This document shows positions 11,234-24,466 of a stretch of DNA of 64,000 nucleotides, one piece after another. Numbering within the stretch: the first letter of the stretch is position 1; every line of letters starts with the position of its first letter. The position numbers and the translations under genes were made by a program. The stretch is from Aureobasidium sp. EXF-3400 (taxonomy: Eukaryota; Ascomycota; Dothideomycetes; Dothideales; Saccotheciaceae). Location: the NCBI GenBank assembly GCA_024195585.1, contig SWBL01000127.1, positions 1 to 64,000 on the forward strand, in the 5' to 3' direction. The notes beneath the pieces are model-generated. The model did not search any database. It was given only the letters and a program-made list of their open reading frames with translations, and was not told the origin of the DNA.

Positions 11234-13072
11234 TTACAGTCCCAGCTCGACACGCGGACCTTTGTAGTGTTTCCTCGCATATAAGAGCCAATTGATGCCG
11301 CTGAACAACGCCATCGCAGCCAGCACAGCGCAAGTATAATCTGTGACATCCTCATCAGCACATCTCACCAGCATGCAAGAAGGGGACAAAGAACACTCAC
11401 TCATACTGGATCCCGTGGTTGGGATAGAAGTCGGTAAATCAAAAAAGACAACCTCGATAATGGCAAACACGACAACAGTCGCATTGCAAGTCCACCCCAG
11501 CCAACCAGGCAAGCGGAACCATCGATCTTTGGCAAGGAATTTTTCGCTTCTGCCTCTGCACATAAGTAACAAGCAAGGCATGGCAAAGGAGATCATCTGC
11601 AAAATGATGGTTGTGTTGATCAAAGCATTGAATGCAGCCGTGGATGCGAGATAAATGCATCCGCAGATGAAGATCACTGCAGCATTGGCGAGTAGAGACC
11701 ACACAGGAACTTCCAGACCATGATGCATTTGGGCCAGCTGTTTTGAGAGCACGAGACCGTTGTCGCGGCCAAATGCCCAGATTAGGTGTGAGGAGGTCTG
11801 TTGGACGGCATTGACGACGAATAAGTTGATTGTGAGCAGGACGACGAGGAAGACGGTCGCCGCGGCGTCGCTGTTGGTTGCTTGACGCCAGAGTTCGTAG
11901 ATGGGTACACTGCAATACTTGGTTAGCTCCACCGCACAGCAGATAAACATATCAAGCCATCACTTACGCAGTCGAGACGAGCTCATCGATGTCCTTGATT
12001 CCGTAGCACATGGCAATCGCAAAGACAAATCCTGTAACGAAGCCAATGACTACTGTCGTGCATAGTGCTTTCGGCACTGTCTTCTCAGGCTCTGTACATT
12101 CTTCTGCAAGGTGCAGGGACGCGTCGATGCCAGCGAATATGAAACACGATGTTGCAAAGCCCGACAAGAATGTTACACCAGCTGGCCAACCTGTATTGCT
12201 TTCCATAGTCGCCCAGACGTACTCTGCACTTTGTTTCTCGGAGCGCACCAAGCAAGTGACAGTGACGACGACAAAAGAGCCGAGAGTAAGGAGTACTGTC
12301 TCGCGGTCAGTTGTGTATAGTTCAGGATCTTGGGTATTGACTTACATCCAACGTTGTGCACCCATGGCGTCTTGGCAAGAGCGAAAAGGTTGTAAAGAAG
12401 GAAAACGATATTGATCGCTTGGTAAACTAGAAAGTAGTGCCAGGCTTGAGGTGTATAACTAGGTTGGTAATACATCACCAAGGCTAGAAGGAGTTGTGTG
12501 GCAAGAAGAGTGGCAGCAGCCCCCAGCGCTATCCAAGAGAACATGGCGATCGAGCCACACACATAAGAGAGTCCGCGACTGAATCTTTTCGGTGCGAGGA
12601 TGGATGCAAAGTGGTACCTGAAGACGTTTAGCTCGAGCATAGGAAGAGGATCAGCGGTAACTTACTGGCCGCCAGCAGTAGGATAGCAAGACGACAACTC
12701 CGCTAGAGATACTCCGGTAGCTACATAAGCGATTGTCGCTAGCGGAATCCCATAGATCAAGGTTGCAGTGCCTCCAGCGCTGATAGCAATGGCTAATGAT
12801 GTTGCAATGGCAACCCAACTATTGCAGATGTTGAAGCTCAAAGCGATGATGTTGAAGTTGCTGAAGTGACGACGGGTCGGCGCTACACCCAAGTCACTGA
12901 TGTCTCCCACCGACACAGAGAGCCTCTCGGGATCATGTGCTGTATACTTGGCAGTCGTTGAGTTGGCTCGAGCTGTGTAGAACATATCAGCTACGGCATA
13001 ACCCAAACAAATTTGAAGGAGAGAGAGAGGCGTACTAATGGAAGACATGCTCTTTCGATCGGATGATACCAT
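11234..13072 (-). CDS. APC-family amino acid/amine permease
   Basis: A 519-aa transporter from six exons (13036-13072, 12666-12972, 12346-12617, 11968-12295, 11401-11909, 11234-11340); introns of 48-63 nt all keep frame. About 12 hydrophobic segments are visible. It has the family's N-terminal signature region (SFNICNSWVAIATSLA...GGTATLIYGIP) and the GFATSCFIFAGIDASLHLAEE segment seen in fungal GABA/choline-type permeases. It is divergent from a flavin amine oxidase, and a Zn2Cys6 regulator lies beyond, which suggests import of an amine or GABA-like substrate; the substrate itself is inferred. The first exon is short; the start at 13072 could instead be the in-frame ATG at 13048. Confidence 0.87.
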
Positions 13073-15332
<2,260 letters not shown>

Positions 15333-15396
15333 TATGAGTGCGAAATAACAAAGAACATGCATCCGACCGCGTTGTAACTGAACCAGATTCAGACTT

Positions 15397-16919
15397 TCAT
15401 ATGATTAGGACCGGTTCCACCAAGCTAGGGTTTCGAGCCCATTCGCCATTCGGTTGCAACAACCATATCTGTCCAAGACGTTCCAGGGCCACGATGATAC
15501 TGTTCATCCGCGTTTTCTCGTAGACCTGGGCAAGTCTACCTGCAAAGAAGTTCCTATGATCCTGATTCTTGCTGGAAGCTGCTGCGACAAAGTAAACCCA
15601 AGGTAATGTATGCATGCAAGGGCTGTCCGCATGGATAGGCAGTACCAAACGACGCAATTGTTCAATGTCGGCATAGAGTTGCCCTTGTTGATAGTTGCCC
15701 AATGCTTGTCGCATGTATATGTTCCTCGCTTGCTTGATGGCCTCGCGGAAGATAACTGTATTGTCAAAAACCCTCGGGTCGTCTGGGTAGTGTTGAGAAA
15801 ATATAAAGTCAAAGTAGAAATCCAGGTCTTTCTCAAACGTTTTGCAGCCTTCGGATAGATCCAAAAGAGGTGGAGTGAACAATTGAAACCTAAACAATAT
15901 CAGACTGGTGACGGGATTCCGTATAGATATACTCACATTCGAGATTGTTGTAGCAGGAAACCTCTTTCGGCTGATATTTCTGTCTCGAGGAGTTTATTGT
16001 GGCTTAAAAGATTGGTGAGCATAGGATAGAGATGAACGAAGTCTCGAGAACCAGTGACAGTCTCTCCCACTAAGAGAAGGATGATAGTAGCCCATGTAGA
16101 AGTACTGAAGACCTTGTGGCTTTCGTTCGCAAAGGCGTCTGCACGTAACCTTTTTATGATCTCGGCACGTCCAGTCTCTGCCAGAGGGATAAGATCCGGT
16201 CTCTTGGTCGACAGGTGAAAGGCGGCGACGACAGACACTGCACGCTGCACAAGGTCATCTTGGTAGGCCATTGGAAGCAGAAAATTGCGATAACCATTGA
16301 AACCGGTGTCAAATATGACCATGATTGATGCAATACTCTGCGAAACTATTTGCTGTCAGATACCTGGCTAGCAAGCAAGCAAGCAAGCAAGCAAGCTAGC
16401 AAGGAGCAAAGGCGTTTGCTTACAATGATTGAAGAGCATCTGTATACCGGGCTTCAACAGCTCCAGTCTCAGATCAGCGCCAGGGTCGATGTGGAAAGAA
16501 ATGGTAGTGCTATCGTCCAACAAAGTGTATGTTGAATTGTAAGCCTGTCCCTGACGAGGAACTGTTTCGATCTCCTCTAATTCCCTGTCGGTATTGTCAT
16601 CTTCGAGGTTGCCAACAGCCTCGATCGGCGCGCCAATAGTGGCGATTTGCTCAGGAGTTTCTGCCTGTGTGCCCAGCGACGGCCTTGATACAGGCGCGCC
16701 TTCCAGATGCTGGTTCAATCTTGTCGCAACATCCGGAACATTGGCGAAAATGTGCCCTTTGCGCTTTCCTTTCGATATGGCACCCTCCACAAACCTGATT
16801 TGGCGACCAATGCCAGTACATTGGATACCCTTCTTCAGACACTTAGCACATTCAGGTGTGCCTTTGTCACACTTGATGCGACGTCGCGAGCATTCTTTGC
16901 AGCCGTCTCTTGGCATCAT
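15397..16919 (-). CDS. Zn2Cys6 transcription factor
   Basis: A 465-aa regulator from three exons (16424-16919, 15937-16345, 15397-15889). The zinc cluster C-x2-C-x6-C-x6-C-x2-C-x6-C occupies residues 7-34, followed by a basic stretch; the rest resembles the fungal-specific regulatory domain. Intron 1 (16346-16423) needs acceptor AATAG to keep frame and carries an AAGC tetranucleotide array. Read through, that array would encode a Leu/Ala/Cys repeat, so splicing matters. Intron 2 is 47 nt. As the only regulator next to the permease and oxidase it is the obvious candidate controller of that pair (inference). The start is the first of two adjacent ATGs. Confidence 0.88.
16371..16396. repeat. GCAA tetranucleotide microsatellite
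   Basis: Six and a half perfect GCAA units inside intron 1 of the zinc-cluster gene, flanked by near-identical CTAGC sequences. Confidence 0.9.
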
Positions 16920-17018
16920 GCCATTGTCTATGAATTAGGTAAATCTCATGCGCAGCACACTTGTTGATGCTGTCGGAACTTCCGGACGGCATACAGAACG
17001 ATCTTGACGTGAGGTAAT

Positions 17019-17140
17019 TATCTTGCCGCCGAGGTGGGGGAGAAACCAATTCACGGTTGATCTTCGGACGAAAGCGCGTTCTTGAACGCGTATCCTTGTG
17101 TCCCTGCTGCCTACCAAGGCGGATGCATATAACCTGCCTG
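17019..17140. repeat. Dispersed repeat, copy A
   Basis: Shares ATCTTGCCGCC, GGTTGATCTTCGGA and GAACGCGT, in order and spacing, with 55756-55880. Overall identity by eye is about 70-75 percent. It sits just upstream of the MYND relic. Confidence 0.65.
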
Positions 17141-17261
17141 AGGCAGTCATGCCCAGAAATTGTAAGTCCAAGCACTTGGTACGACTTTTCAAGTGTTAAA
17201 AGTCTCAGTCGCGTTTGTCTTTTTGCGTAATGTCTGCCAGACATATATGGACCAGCAACAA

Positions 17262-18170
17262 ATGTCGATCTCGTATGCCAATTGCGCATCTGTTGCGCCC
17301 GCTGGTAGTCCTTATTAGCGTTGTGCCGGGTACAAGCAGGCATCCTACTGTTTGAAAGATTGCCAGAAGATGCATTGGAAGCAGCACAAAACATTCTGCA
17401 AACAACAACAGTGACAACACTAGCAACACACCTCCGCCTCTTACAATACGACTAAAGACTACTGGAAGGAGTTTAGGGAGGAATATAGCGATTTTCTCAA
17501 GGACCCTAAGGGATTCATTGACGACGAAGAAGATACCGAAGTTAACGGAAGTGATTACGACGATGACGACGATGAAAGCATTGCGAGCGTTCCTGACAGG
17601 CCACTTACTTTTCTGCGCACTCAGCCATTCCCTGGTCTAAATCTGTCCATCGATGGCTTCCCTGTCGCTATAGTGGACACAAGGACTTATGTCGAGGAAA
17701 TCATAAAGACAGACCTCACTGCTGCCATTGCCACAGCTACAATCCTCTGGAACTGGCACCCGAACGCTCTCCGCGCCTTTCTAGACTGTCAGAAATACTC
17801 GGCCTTTGAGTTCGCCACGTGCGACAGAGCCCCTGGAGCCGAGAGATATGTCACGCATATGATCAGTCGCCATGACCGGGCCATTCTCATTGGTCACTAC
17901 GATCAAGACTTCGACTGGGGCTTCCAAGTCAGCTATGGGCTTCTTGAGGACGGTCGCTGGAAGCCGCTTCGGGGATCCACGGACGTGTTGCCCGGCAAAG
18001 ACAAACCGGAATGGGTCACCAAGATAGGAAACATGTGGGCCAAAGATGAGCTTTATTTCAAGCCATGGTTGTCTAGAAATAACCGCGAGCAGGAACTGAC
18101 TTCGGTAAGGTCGATCCTGCTTCGCTGTACTCAGAATAGATTTAGAGGTAAGATAAAACCACTAGTATAT
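17262..18170 (+). pseudogene. Decayed MYND zinc-finger protein gene
   Basis: One reading frame from ATG 17262 carries a MYND finger (RCAGYKQASYCLKDCQ, then KMHWKQHKTFC), an acidic Asp-rich stretch, and about 150 well-formed residues to about 18110. Three in-frame stops break it: TAG at about 17316, TGA and TAG between about 17410 and 17425. None can be removed by an intron of normal size. Two expected zinc cysteines are replaced (CASV and CAGY). Several lesions fit C-to-T or G-to-A change. MYND proteins usually bind Pro-rich partners; this copy should not make a full protein. The 3' end is uncertain because the open frame runs on to 18212 through AT-rich, non-coding-looking sequence. Confidence 0.7.
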
Positions 18171-18212
18171 AGCTTTTATTGGAATAGGATTAGTTTCTGC
18201 ATGACACTGTAG

Positions 18213-18733
18213 CTAAATTGTATGTGCATTCAATCGTTGTCTGTACGTAAATAAGTTTAACCGAGCATGAAAGCAGACAGCTAGCTATACGGTAGAAACT
18301 CGGGTCAGCCAACGGGCGCAAATCGAGGCTTCACAGCTGTTGGCGGGAGTTTCTCTTGTTCAGCGCAAGGCGAACGGCCATGTGAGCCCTTTGGCAGTGT
18401 CCTTTGACCATCCTCAACCAGGTGAAAGAGTACAACATGGCGTCACTGCTTCAAAAAGATTCGCAGAATTTTTTTCGACGCACTCACTTTGGACTCGGCA
18501 TTTTTTCGCCAATACTGCACCGATTGCGCTAGGGATTAGCGCATCATGATCGCAGAGCGCCGTTCGTCTGGGACATAGCTTTGAATCATCGAATTTCAGC
18601 CAGCTTCCATGCTGAAAAGTGAATAGAGAGAATCTTCTTCACTGGGTACAGCAGTTGCGAATTGTGTACGCAAATCACGTCCGTTTGACAGGCTGACTAC
18701 ATATTTGGGAAACTGAGAGTCTCCTCTATCTCA
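18213..18733. other. Intergenic region
   Basis: Between the MYND relic and the tRNA-Leu. No gene or repeat supported. Confidence 0.5.
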
Positions 18734-18868
18734 GGGCAGATGGCCGAGTGGTTAAGGCGCTGGCTTTAGGCTGTATCGAAGGATTCGCTCCAAGCGGAGA
18801 AAATTCCCTCCTTATGTATCTTAAATCGCCAGTTCGAAAGAGCGTGGGTTCGAACCCCACTCTGCTCA
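18734..18868 (+). tRNA. tRNA-Leu (UAG anticodon), intron-containing
   Basis: Acceptor GGGCAGA pairs with TCTGCTC (one G-U), A-box region TGGCCGAGTGG and B box GGTTCGAACCC are perfect. Anticodon stem CTGGC/GCCAG encloses TAG at 18767-18769. A 56-nt intron (18771-18826) interrupts after position 37, the standard place in eukaryotic tRNA. The long variable arm fits the Leu class. Confidence 0.93.
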
Positions 18869-19323
18869 TTGATCTATTCCTTTTGCATTTTTTGAGCCCC
18901 CCAAGTCTCTGGAGCAAGGTGGCATGATTTTATGACGATTCTTCGCTAGTGAAGCCTGGTGGACAAGTGAGAGCCATAGCGAAGCCTGAGCTACGGCGTG
19001 TTACCGGGAAGCGGGTCCAGATGGAGATCTCGCGGTCATTCTGTCCAGGCTATGCATCTGATGCGTGTTTGACCAGCTAAGTCTCGTGGGCGGACGAACA
19101 TGTCTCGCTGCAAAATGAGACTTTGTCCAAAGAGAACATGACATAAAAGACTCAGGAGATGCTACTGCATATAGTGTCTGCACCGAAGCAAAGGACTAAT
19201 GTCCGGAATCGCTGATGAGTTGACGCCCCAGGGTGCGACTTGCAGACTGTCTGGAGGTCCAGTCAACGGATCTGAAAAGAGACGGCAACACAAAGCATTT
19301 GGGCAAGGTAGTATTTGGTTCAG
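18869..19323. other. Intergenic region
   Basis: 3' flank of the O-methyltransferase gene. Nothing else seen. Confidence 0.5.
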
Positions 19324-20493
19324 CTATTTACTGCCTTCTACAGACCTCTCGACTGGTACGCATTCAATGATACTATCCCTCAAACTCTCTGTGTATGTAT
19401 AGACCTTGGAGATTTTCAGCCCCGCCTTTGCAATCAGGTCGTTCCATTGCTCTCGAGTTCTTTCTAGACTCGACAGGCAAGTCATCATAGTGATGTCAAT
19501 CTGTGCAGCTTGCCAGTGGACACCCTTGTTTTCGAGAAACATATCGTCGATCAGAATCACACTGTTAGGACCAAGAGCATCCTTAGTGTTACACAAGATC
19601 TGGAGAGCCTTCTCCTCGGGGTAGTCGTGTATGATGTTTCGCATGTAGTAGGCTGTTGCACCCTGAATCTGCTGTGGCTGGAAGAAATCTTGCACCATGT
19701 GTTCAACGCCAGGGTGGCTGATGGCGTGCTCGAGAGTGATGGGGATATCTTGTACGAGTATGCGGCCGGGTGCGTCTGGTATCCTTTCTCGCAGCGCAAT
19801 GCTCTGGTGACCGAAACCTCCGCCCACGTCGACAAACAAGGGCTCGCCTGATGGAGTGTTGTTGGCGAGTTGTTGGTAGGGATACACATCCAGCCAGGTC
19901 GGCATGCCCAGGCGCTGTACAGACATAAATCGATTGAAGTGGGCAAAAAGCTCAGGCTTGGTTTGATAATGAACGAAGGGTGGCATATCGTGATTCCAAG
20001 CAGCCGAGAGGGCAGTCTTGGTCGCTGACTCGGGCTCCTTGTAGCCAGTCTGCTTGAGAAACTCGGGCATTTGCGTAACGGCTGGCCCTACGTAGTCAAA
20101 GTAGTGATAAACGCCGCCGGCGAATCCTGGATTGGCAAAGGTACCGGTGACATTGTTGGCAGCGAAGGTGTTTTGATCAACCTCCTTGATGAGGCGCACA
20201 GAAGCCATGTAGCGAAGGAGTCGAGCCATAAGCTGGGGCTGAACACCCGTGTTTCTTGAGAGCTCATCGATGGTGGCTGGTTGTCCAGTTTTGCTGAGAG
20301 TCTCGAAGAGTTTCAGATCGCAGCCGACGCGAACAGCAGCCAGAGGAAACTGAGAGTACAGCAGTCGCTGGGCGGTGTCTTGCGGTTGTTCAAGCGATAT
20401 AGCCAGGTCATTGAGTTTACCAATCAGCTGTTTGCGGCCGTGTTCGTCGGTCGCACGCGCCAGAGCTTCGATCTGTGGAACAAGAGCATCCAT
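19324..20493 (-). CDS. SAM-dependent O-methyltransferase (COMT-like)
   Basis: Single-exon, 389 aa. The N-terminal part (about 40-115) is a winged-helix dimerisation domain; the C-terminal part is a class I methyltransferase with SAM motif VDVGGGFG at 221-228 and the likely catalytic His289 in MRNIIHDYPEE. Fungal relatives methylate hydroxyls of aromatic polyketides. No PKS or NRPS is in the window, so no cluster can be claimed; the ACT-domain, GH3 and amidohydrolase genes nearby are not typical partners. The first ATG is at 20493; the frame is open a little further upstream but without ATG. Confidence 0.9.
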   Translation of the reverse strand: MDALVPQIEALARATDEHGRKQLIGKLNDLAISLEQPQDTAQRLLYSQFPLAAVRVGCDLKLFETLSKTGQPATIDELSRNTGVQPQLMARLLRYMASVRLIKEVDQNTFAANNVTGTFANPGFAGGVYHYFDYVGPAVTQMPEFLKQTGYKEPESATKTALSAAWNHDMPPFVHYQTKPELFAHFNRFMSVQRLGMPTWLDVYPYQQLANNTPSGEPLFVDVGGGFGHQSIALRERIPDAPGRILVQDIPITLEHAISHPGVEHMVQDFFQPQQIQGATAYYMRNIIHDYPEEKALQILCNTKDALGPNSVILIDDMFLENKGVHWQAAQIDITMMTCLSSLERTREQWNDLIAKAGLKISKVYTYTESLRDSIIECVPVERSVEGSK

Positions 20494-21437
20494 CTCAACT
20501 TGTGGCCAAATGGACAGTGTGGATGGTGAGCGAGCAAACAACTCGAAGGCTGGCCTTGCCTTTAGTAGTCCTCAATGCAACACCATCTCCGAAGGATCAA
20601 ACATGAGCTACATACCCACTGTGATAATCTGGTTATCTTAGTGCTGACTGCTAGACAAACGAGACGGAGAGTCGGTGATGTCAGCGGCTTTTCAGCCTTT
20701 GGTGGTACCTCTATACAAATCTGTGATTCTGTACACACATCAGTCAGTCGACGTGGCACTTGGCAGAACCAGAGGCTTCAGAAGCAGAGAGACAAGGAGG
20801 ATGAAGCCCTCGAGTCAAAGAGACATCGGCTGGATGAGATTCATGAAAATGGGGTTCGGCTGTTTTGAGCTCGATTGAAGCTTATTCTAGACCGGAAAAG
20901 CTTAATAAACTTAAGGTAATCTACCTATAGATCATAACGAGGGTCTTAAGGGCGACTTGAATGGCGGCTGAGATATGACTGAAGGGTGATTGGACGGCGA
21001 CTGTCGAGGTAGAGGAAGCTCATTTGCAACTGGGTCACGTTATACACGACTGCTCGCGCAACTGTCGACAGAGACACCTCTGCGTCAAGTGACTGGAGAA
21101 GGTAACAAAGCTGGTCCTCTGCCGGCAACCAGGATGAAGCCAGTGGGCGCACGGATCGATTACCCTTGTGTTCACCACTGAGTCTCCTGAACCCAGCAAA
21201 TATACTTCTGACATGTATCTGTTTTACACCAGGTGGTTTTTCGCAAGACGCCTCCTAAGGCGTGCAACCCTTGGCCAAGTCATACAATGTTGGCGCAGTC
21301 ACAAGTGAGGGCTGCTTTGATGAGAATCGCTATCCGAAGATCTGCCATGACAGCTCACCGCCTTAGCTTTCTCCACACAAAGACCTCTCGACCTCTTACC
21401 TCAAGAGCTCTGCCATTTGCACATCTCAATCAGGACT
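20494..21437. other. Intergenic region
   Basis: Divergent flanks of the O-methyltransferase and ACT-domain genes. Short open frames here lack codon bias or motifs. Confidence 0.5.
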
Positions 21438-21878
21438 ATGTCAGCACAAACAACTCATCCAGGCGAAGTGTCACTCGTGAAGCTTCTGGCCACATTGACA
21501 GCCACACTACATCCTCAAACATACGTCTTTGCTGTGCTTGCAGAATCCAAAATTCCGCCATTTTCAGAGGTTGAGATGCTCTTCCGCGAAGCCAAGGCGG
21601 AAGGTATTACTGTCATAACTACTCAAGAGTATGCAGAAAGCCACCGGCTGGAGTATGCTTTTCCATGTCACAAGATTACACTCGATGTAACGTCGAGTCT
21701 GGATGCTGTTGGCTTCATCGCTGTCGTTGCGACAAGACTCGCTGCTGCTGGGATGGGCGTCAATCCGATCAGTGGTTTCTATCACGATCACTTATTTGTC
21801 CCACTCGGAAGAGAGACAGATGCGCTCAAGGTGATTGCTGAGTTAGCTGAAGAGAAGAAGCGAGAAGCTCAGGTTTGA
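21438..21878 (+). CDS. ACT-domain protein
   Basis: A single-exon 146-aa protein resembling the small stand-alone ACT-domain family (two ACT-like repeats). The N-terminal half reads LVKLLATLTATLHPQTYVF; the second ACT-like unit covers about residues 80-135 (DAVGFIAVVATRLAAAGMGV followed by YHDHLFVPLG). ACT domains usually bind amino acids and regulate metabolism; no catalytic partner is fused here. Start is the ATG at 21438, after which similarity begins at once. Function in fungi is not established. Confidence 0.75.
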   Translation: MSAQTTHPGEVSLVKLLATLTATLHPQTYVFAVLAESKIPPFSEVEMLFREAKAEGITVITTQEYAESHRLEYAFPCHKITLDVTSSLDAVGFIAVVATRLAAAGMGVNPISGFYHDHLFVPLGRETDALKVIAELAEEKKREAQV

Positions 21879-22261
21879 GAAGACTACGACTGTGGAAGAG
21901 ACCGGGCTTGGGGTGTACCATTAGCGGAGTCACGGCCCGAGAAACCACAAGATTATCCGCCTTGGCTGTCACTCCGCGCCTTCTCTTTCTCCGCTTTCCT
22001 CCCTAGCAGTCTTCAGGTCAGCACCAAGTCTCATCTCACGTAACACTTTGACAAGTTTTTTGCATTGAAGTCATTCAGAAGCCTATATATCCTTGTTGCA
22101 AGCGAGCAGGATCGTTGTCTCCTCACGCTATTGTTCTTGGCTGGCGGTATGATGACCCGAAATGCAATCCACACGCTCCGCCCAGACGGTTAAACACTTC
22201 TTGGTAATGGCACAGGATTGATCAACACGAGCAAGGTCCAAGTAGGTGTATATATATTCTG
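21879..22261. other. Intergenic region upstream of truncated GH3
   Basis: This is where the missing N-terminal part of the GH3 gene should be. None of the three forward frames encodes GH3-like sequence and no signal peptide is seen. Confidence 0.6.
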
Positions 22262-24466
22262 TTGGTTCATTCCAATTACGACAATCTCCCCTACGGCGAT
22301 TCTCATCATGCAATTAACCCTGACCCCTATCTCACTGGAAAGCTATTTGCCAACTCCATCCGAGGCATCCAAAGTACGGGTGTGCAGGCATGCGCCAAGC
22401 ACTATGTGGGCAACGAGCAAGAACACTTCCGCCAAGTTCCCGAGTCCCACGATTACGGCTTCAATATCACTCAACCTGGCTCTTCCAATATCGATGACCA
22501 GACCCTGCACGAGCTCTATGTCTGGCCTTTTGCAGATGCTGTCAAGGCTGGCGTGGCTTCTGTCATGTGCAGCTACAATCTTGTCAACAATTCAGACGCA
22601 TGCGGGAACAGTTACCTGCTCAACCATGTGCTAAAGTCAGAACTCGGGTTTCAAGGCTATGTCATGAGTGATTGGCAAGCAATCATGAGCGGAGTCCCCT
22701 CAATCCTCGCAGGACTTGATATGACTATGGCTGGCGATATCCGTTTTGGCGACGGCTCGAGCTTCTTTGGTCCTAATCTTACAATTGCCATCCTCAATGG
22801 CACTGTACCGCAATGGCGTCTTGACGACATGGCTGTTCGCATTCTGGCCGGATGGTATCTTGTTGGTGGAGATAGGGAAGTTCCTCAAGTAAATTTCCAG
22901 TCCTGGACGCCCGATACCTTCGGCGCCGTTCACGCACACGTCGGCTCAACATGGGGTACCGGCCTTGTCAATCAACATGTCGATGTTCGCCGGGAGCACG
23001 GAAGATTGATTCGCGAAATTGGTGCTGCGTCTACTGTGCTTCTGAAGAACCCTCACGGCACATTGCCTCTGAACAAGACAGCAAGGCTGACGGCAGTGTT
23101 CGGCGAAGACGCAGGCTCTAACCCTAATGGTCACAATGGTTGCCGAAATCACGCCTGTGATACTGGTACGCTCGCTACTGGTTGGGGCAGTGGTCAAGCA
23201 AGTTCTCCGTACCTCGTCAGCCCAGACGCAGCGATCCAGCACGAAGTTGTCTCTAGATTTGGTTCGTATGAGTCCATCACCAACAACTCAGCTTTGACTC
23301 AAATCAACGCATTGGCTCGCCGTGTCAATGACGTGGGCGGAATTTGTTTAGTATTCAGTAACTCGAACTCAGGTGAGGGTTTTGTCAATGTTGATGGCAA
23401 CTATGGTGACCGCAAGAACTTGACACTTTGGCAAGGCGCTGATGCTATGATTGCGAATGTGTCTGCTTCTTGCAACAACACCATCCTTGTTGTTCATTCC
23501 GTTGGAGCAGTGGAGGTTGAGCAGTATAAAGAGAATCCAAACATTACTGCCATTCTCTGGGCAGGATTACCTGGCAAGTATGCTAGACCTTTTAGATGAT
23601 ACGTCAGCTGACATGCTGTAGGCGAACAATCAGGATATGCAATTGCAGATGTTCTGTATGGCCGGGTCAATCCTGGAGCAAGATTGCCATTCACCATGGG
23701 TCGCACAAGATCCGACTATGGAACTGACGTACTGTACACCCCGAATTCAGAGGTCCCGCAATTCAACTTCCAAGAGGGCGTATTCATCGACTATCGCGGA
23801 TTTGATCACCGCAACGTCACTCCAGTCTATGAGTTTGGCTTCGGACTGAGTTATACAACATTCGAATACTCTGGCCTCACTGTGCAGAAGCTTGATGTCG
23901 CAGAATACAAGTCAACGACAGGTACTTCTGGGCCAGCACCTACTTACGGCATCATCAACAACGACACGTCTGCCCACACGTTCCCAGAAAACATTACTCG
24001 TATACCTCTGTACATCTACCCATGGCTCAACAGTACAAACCTTAGCGACTCGTACGGAGCAGCAAACTTTGGCGACAACTCATTCATTCCCGAAAACGCA
24101 CTCAATGGCTCTAGCTTTCCATACCCTCCGTCTTCTGGACCTAACGGCGGCAACCAAGGGCTTTGGGATATCCTGTACCACGTTGGCGTCAACATCACCA
24201 ATACCGGCCCCATCGTTGGTGACGAGGTCCCCCAGCTGTATGTTTCTCTGGGTGGACCTTACGACCCCAAGATTGTTCTTCGAGGATTTGAGCTTGTAAA
24301 GATTAATCCTGGTGAGACTGTGCAAGTCAGCTTCCCACTAGCGAAGAGGGATCTAGCGAATTGGGATACGGAAAAGCAGGATTGGGTGATTAGCGAGTAT
24401 GTCAAGACGGTGTATGTGGGTTCTTCGTCAAGGGATCTGCCGTTGAGTACAGTGCTCAAGGCATGA
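22262..24466 (+). pseudogene. 5'-truncated GH3 beta-glucosidase
   Basis: Two exons (22262-23573, 23622-24466) encode about 718 residues of a secreted fungal GH3 beta-glucosidase. Homology begins abruptly at NPDPYLTGKLFANSI. The signal peptide and roughly the first 170 residues of the catalytic barrel are absent, and there is no ATG at the new 5' end. The rest is intact: KHYVGNEQEHF, nucleophile region MSDWQA, the alpha/beta sandwich domain and the fibronectin-III-like C-terminus (RGFELVKINPGE). The intron has a GC donor (G|GCAAGT) and TAG acceptor; only this junction gives LPGEQSGYA. Many Asn-x-Ser/Thr sites remain. Probably a recent deletion relic; less likely an assembly break. Confidence 0.75.

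Noticed and set aside
18726..18917. 63-aa frame on the minus strand
   Set aside because: It is the antisense of the tRNA-Leu gene.
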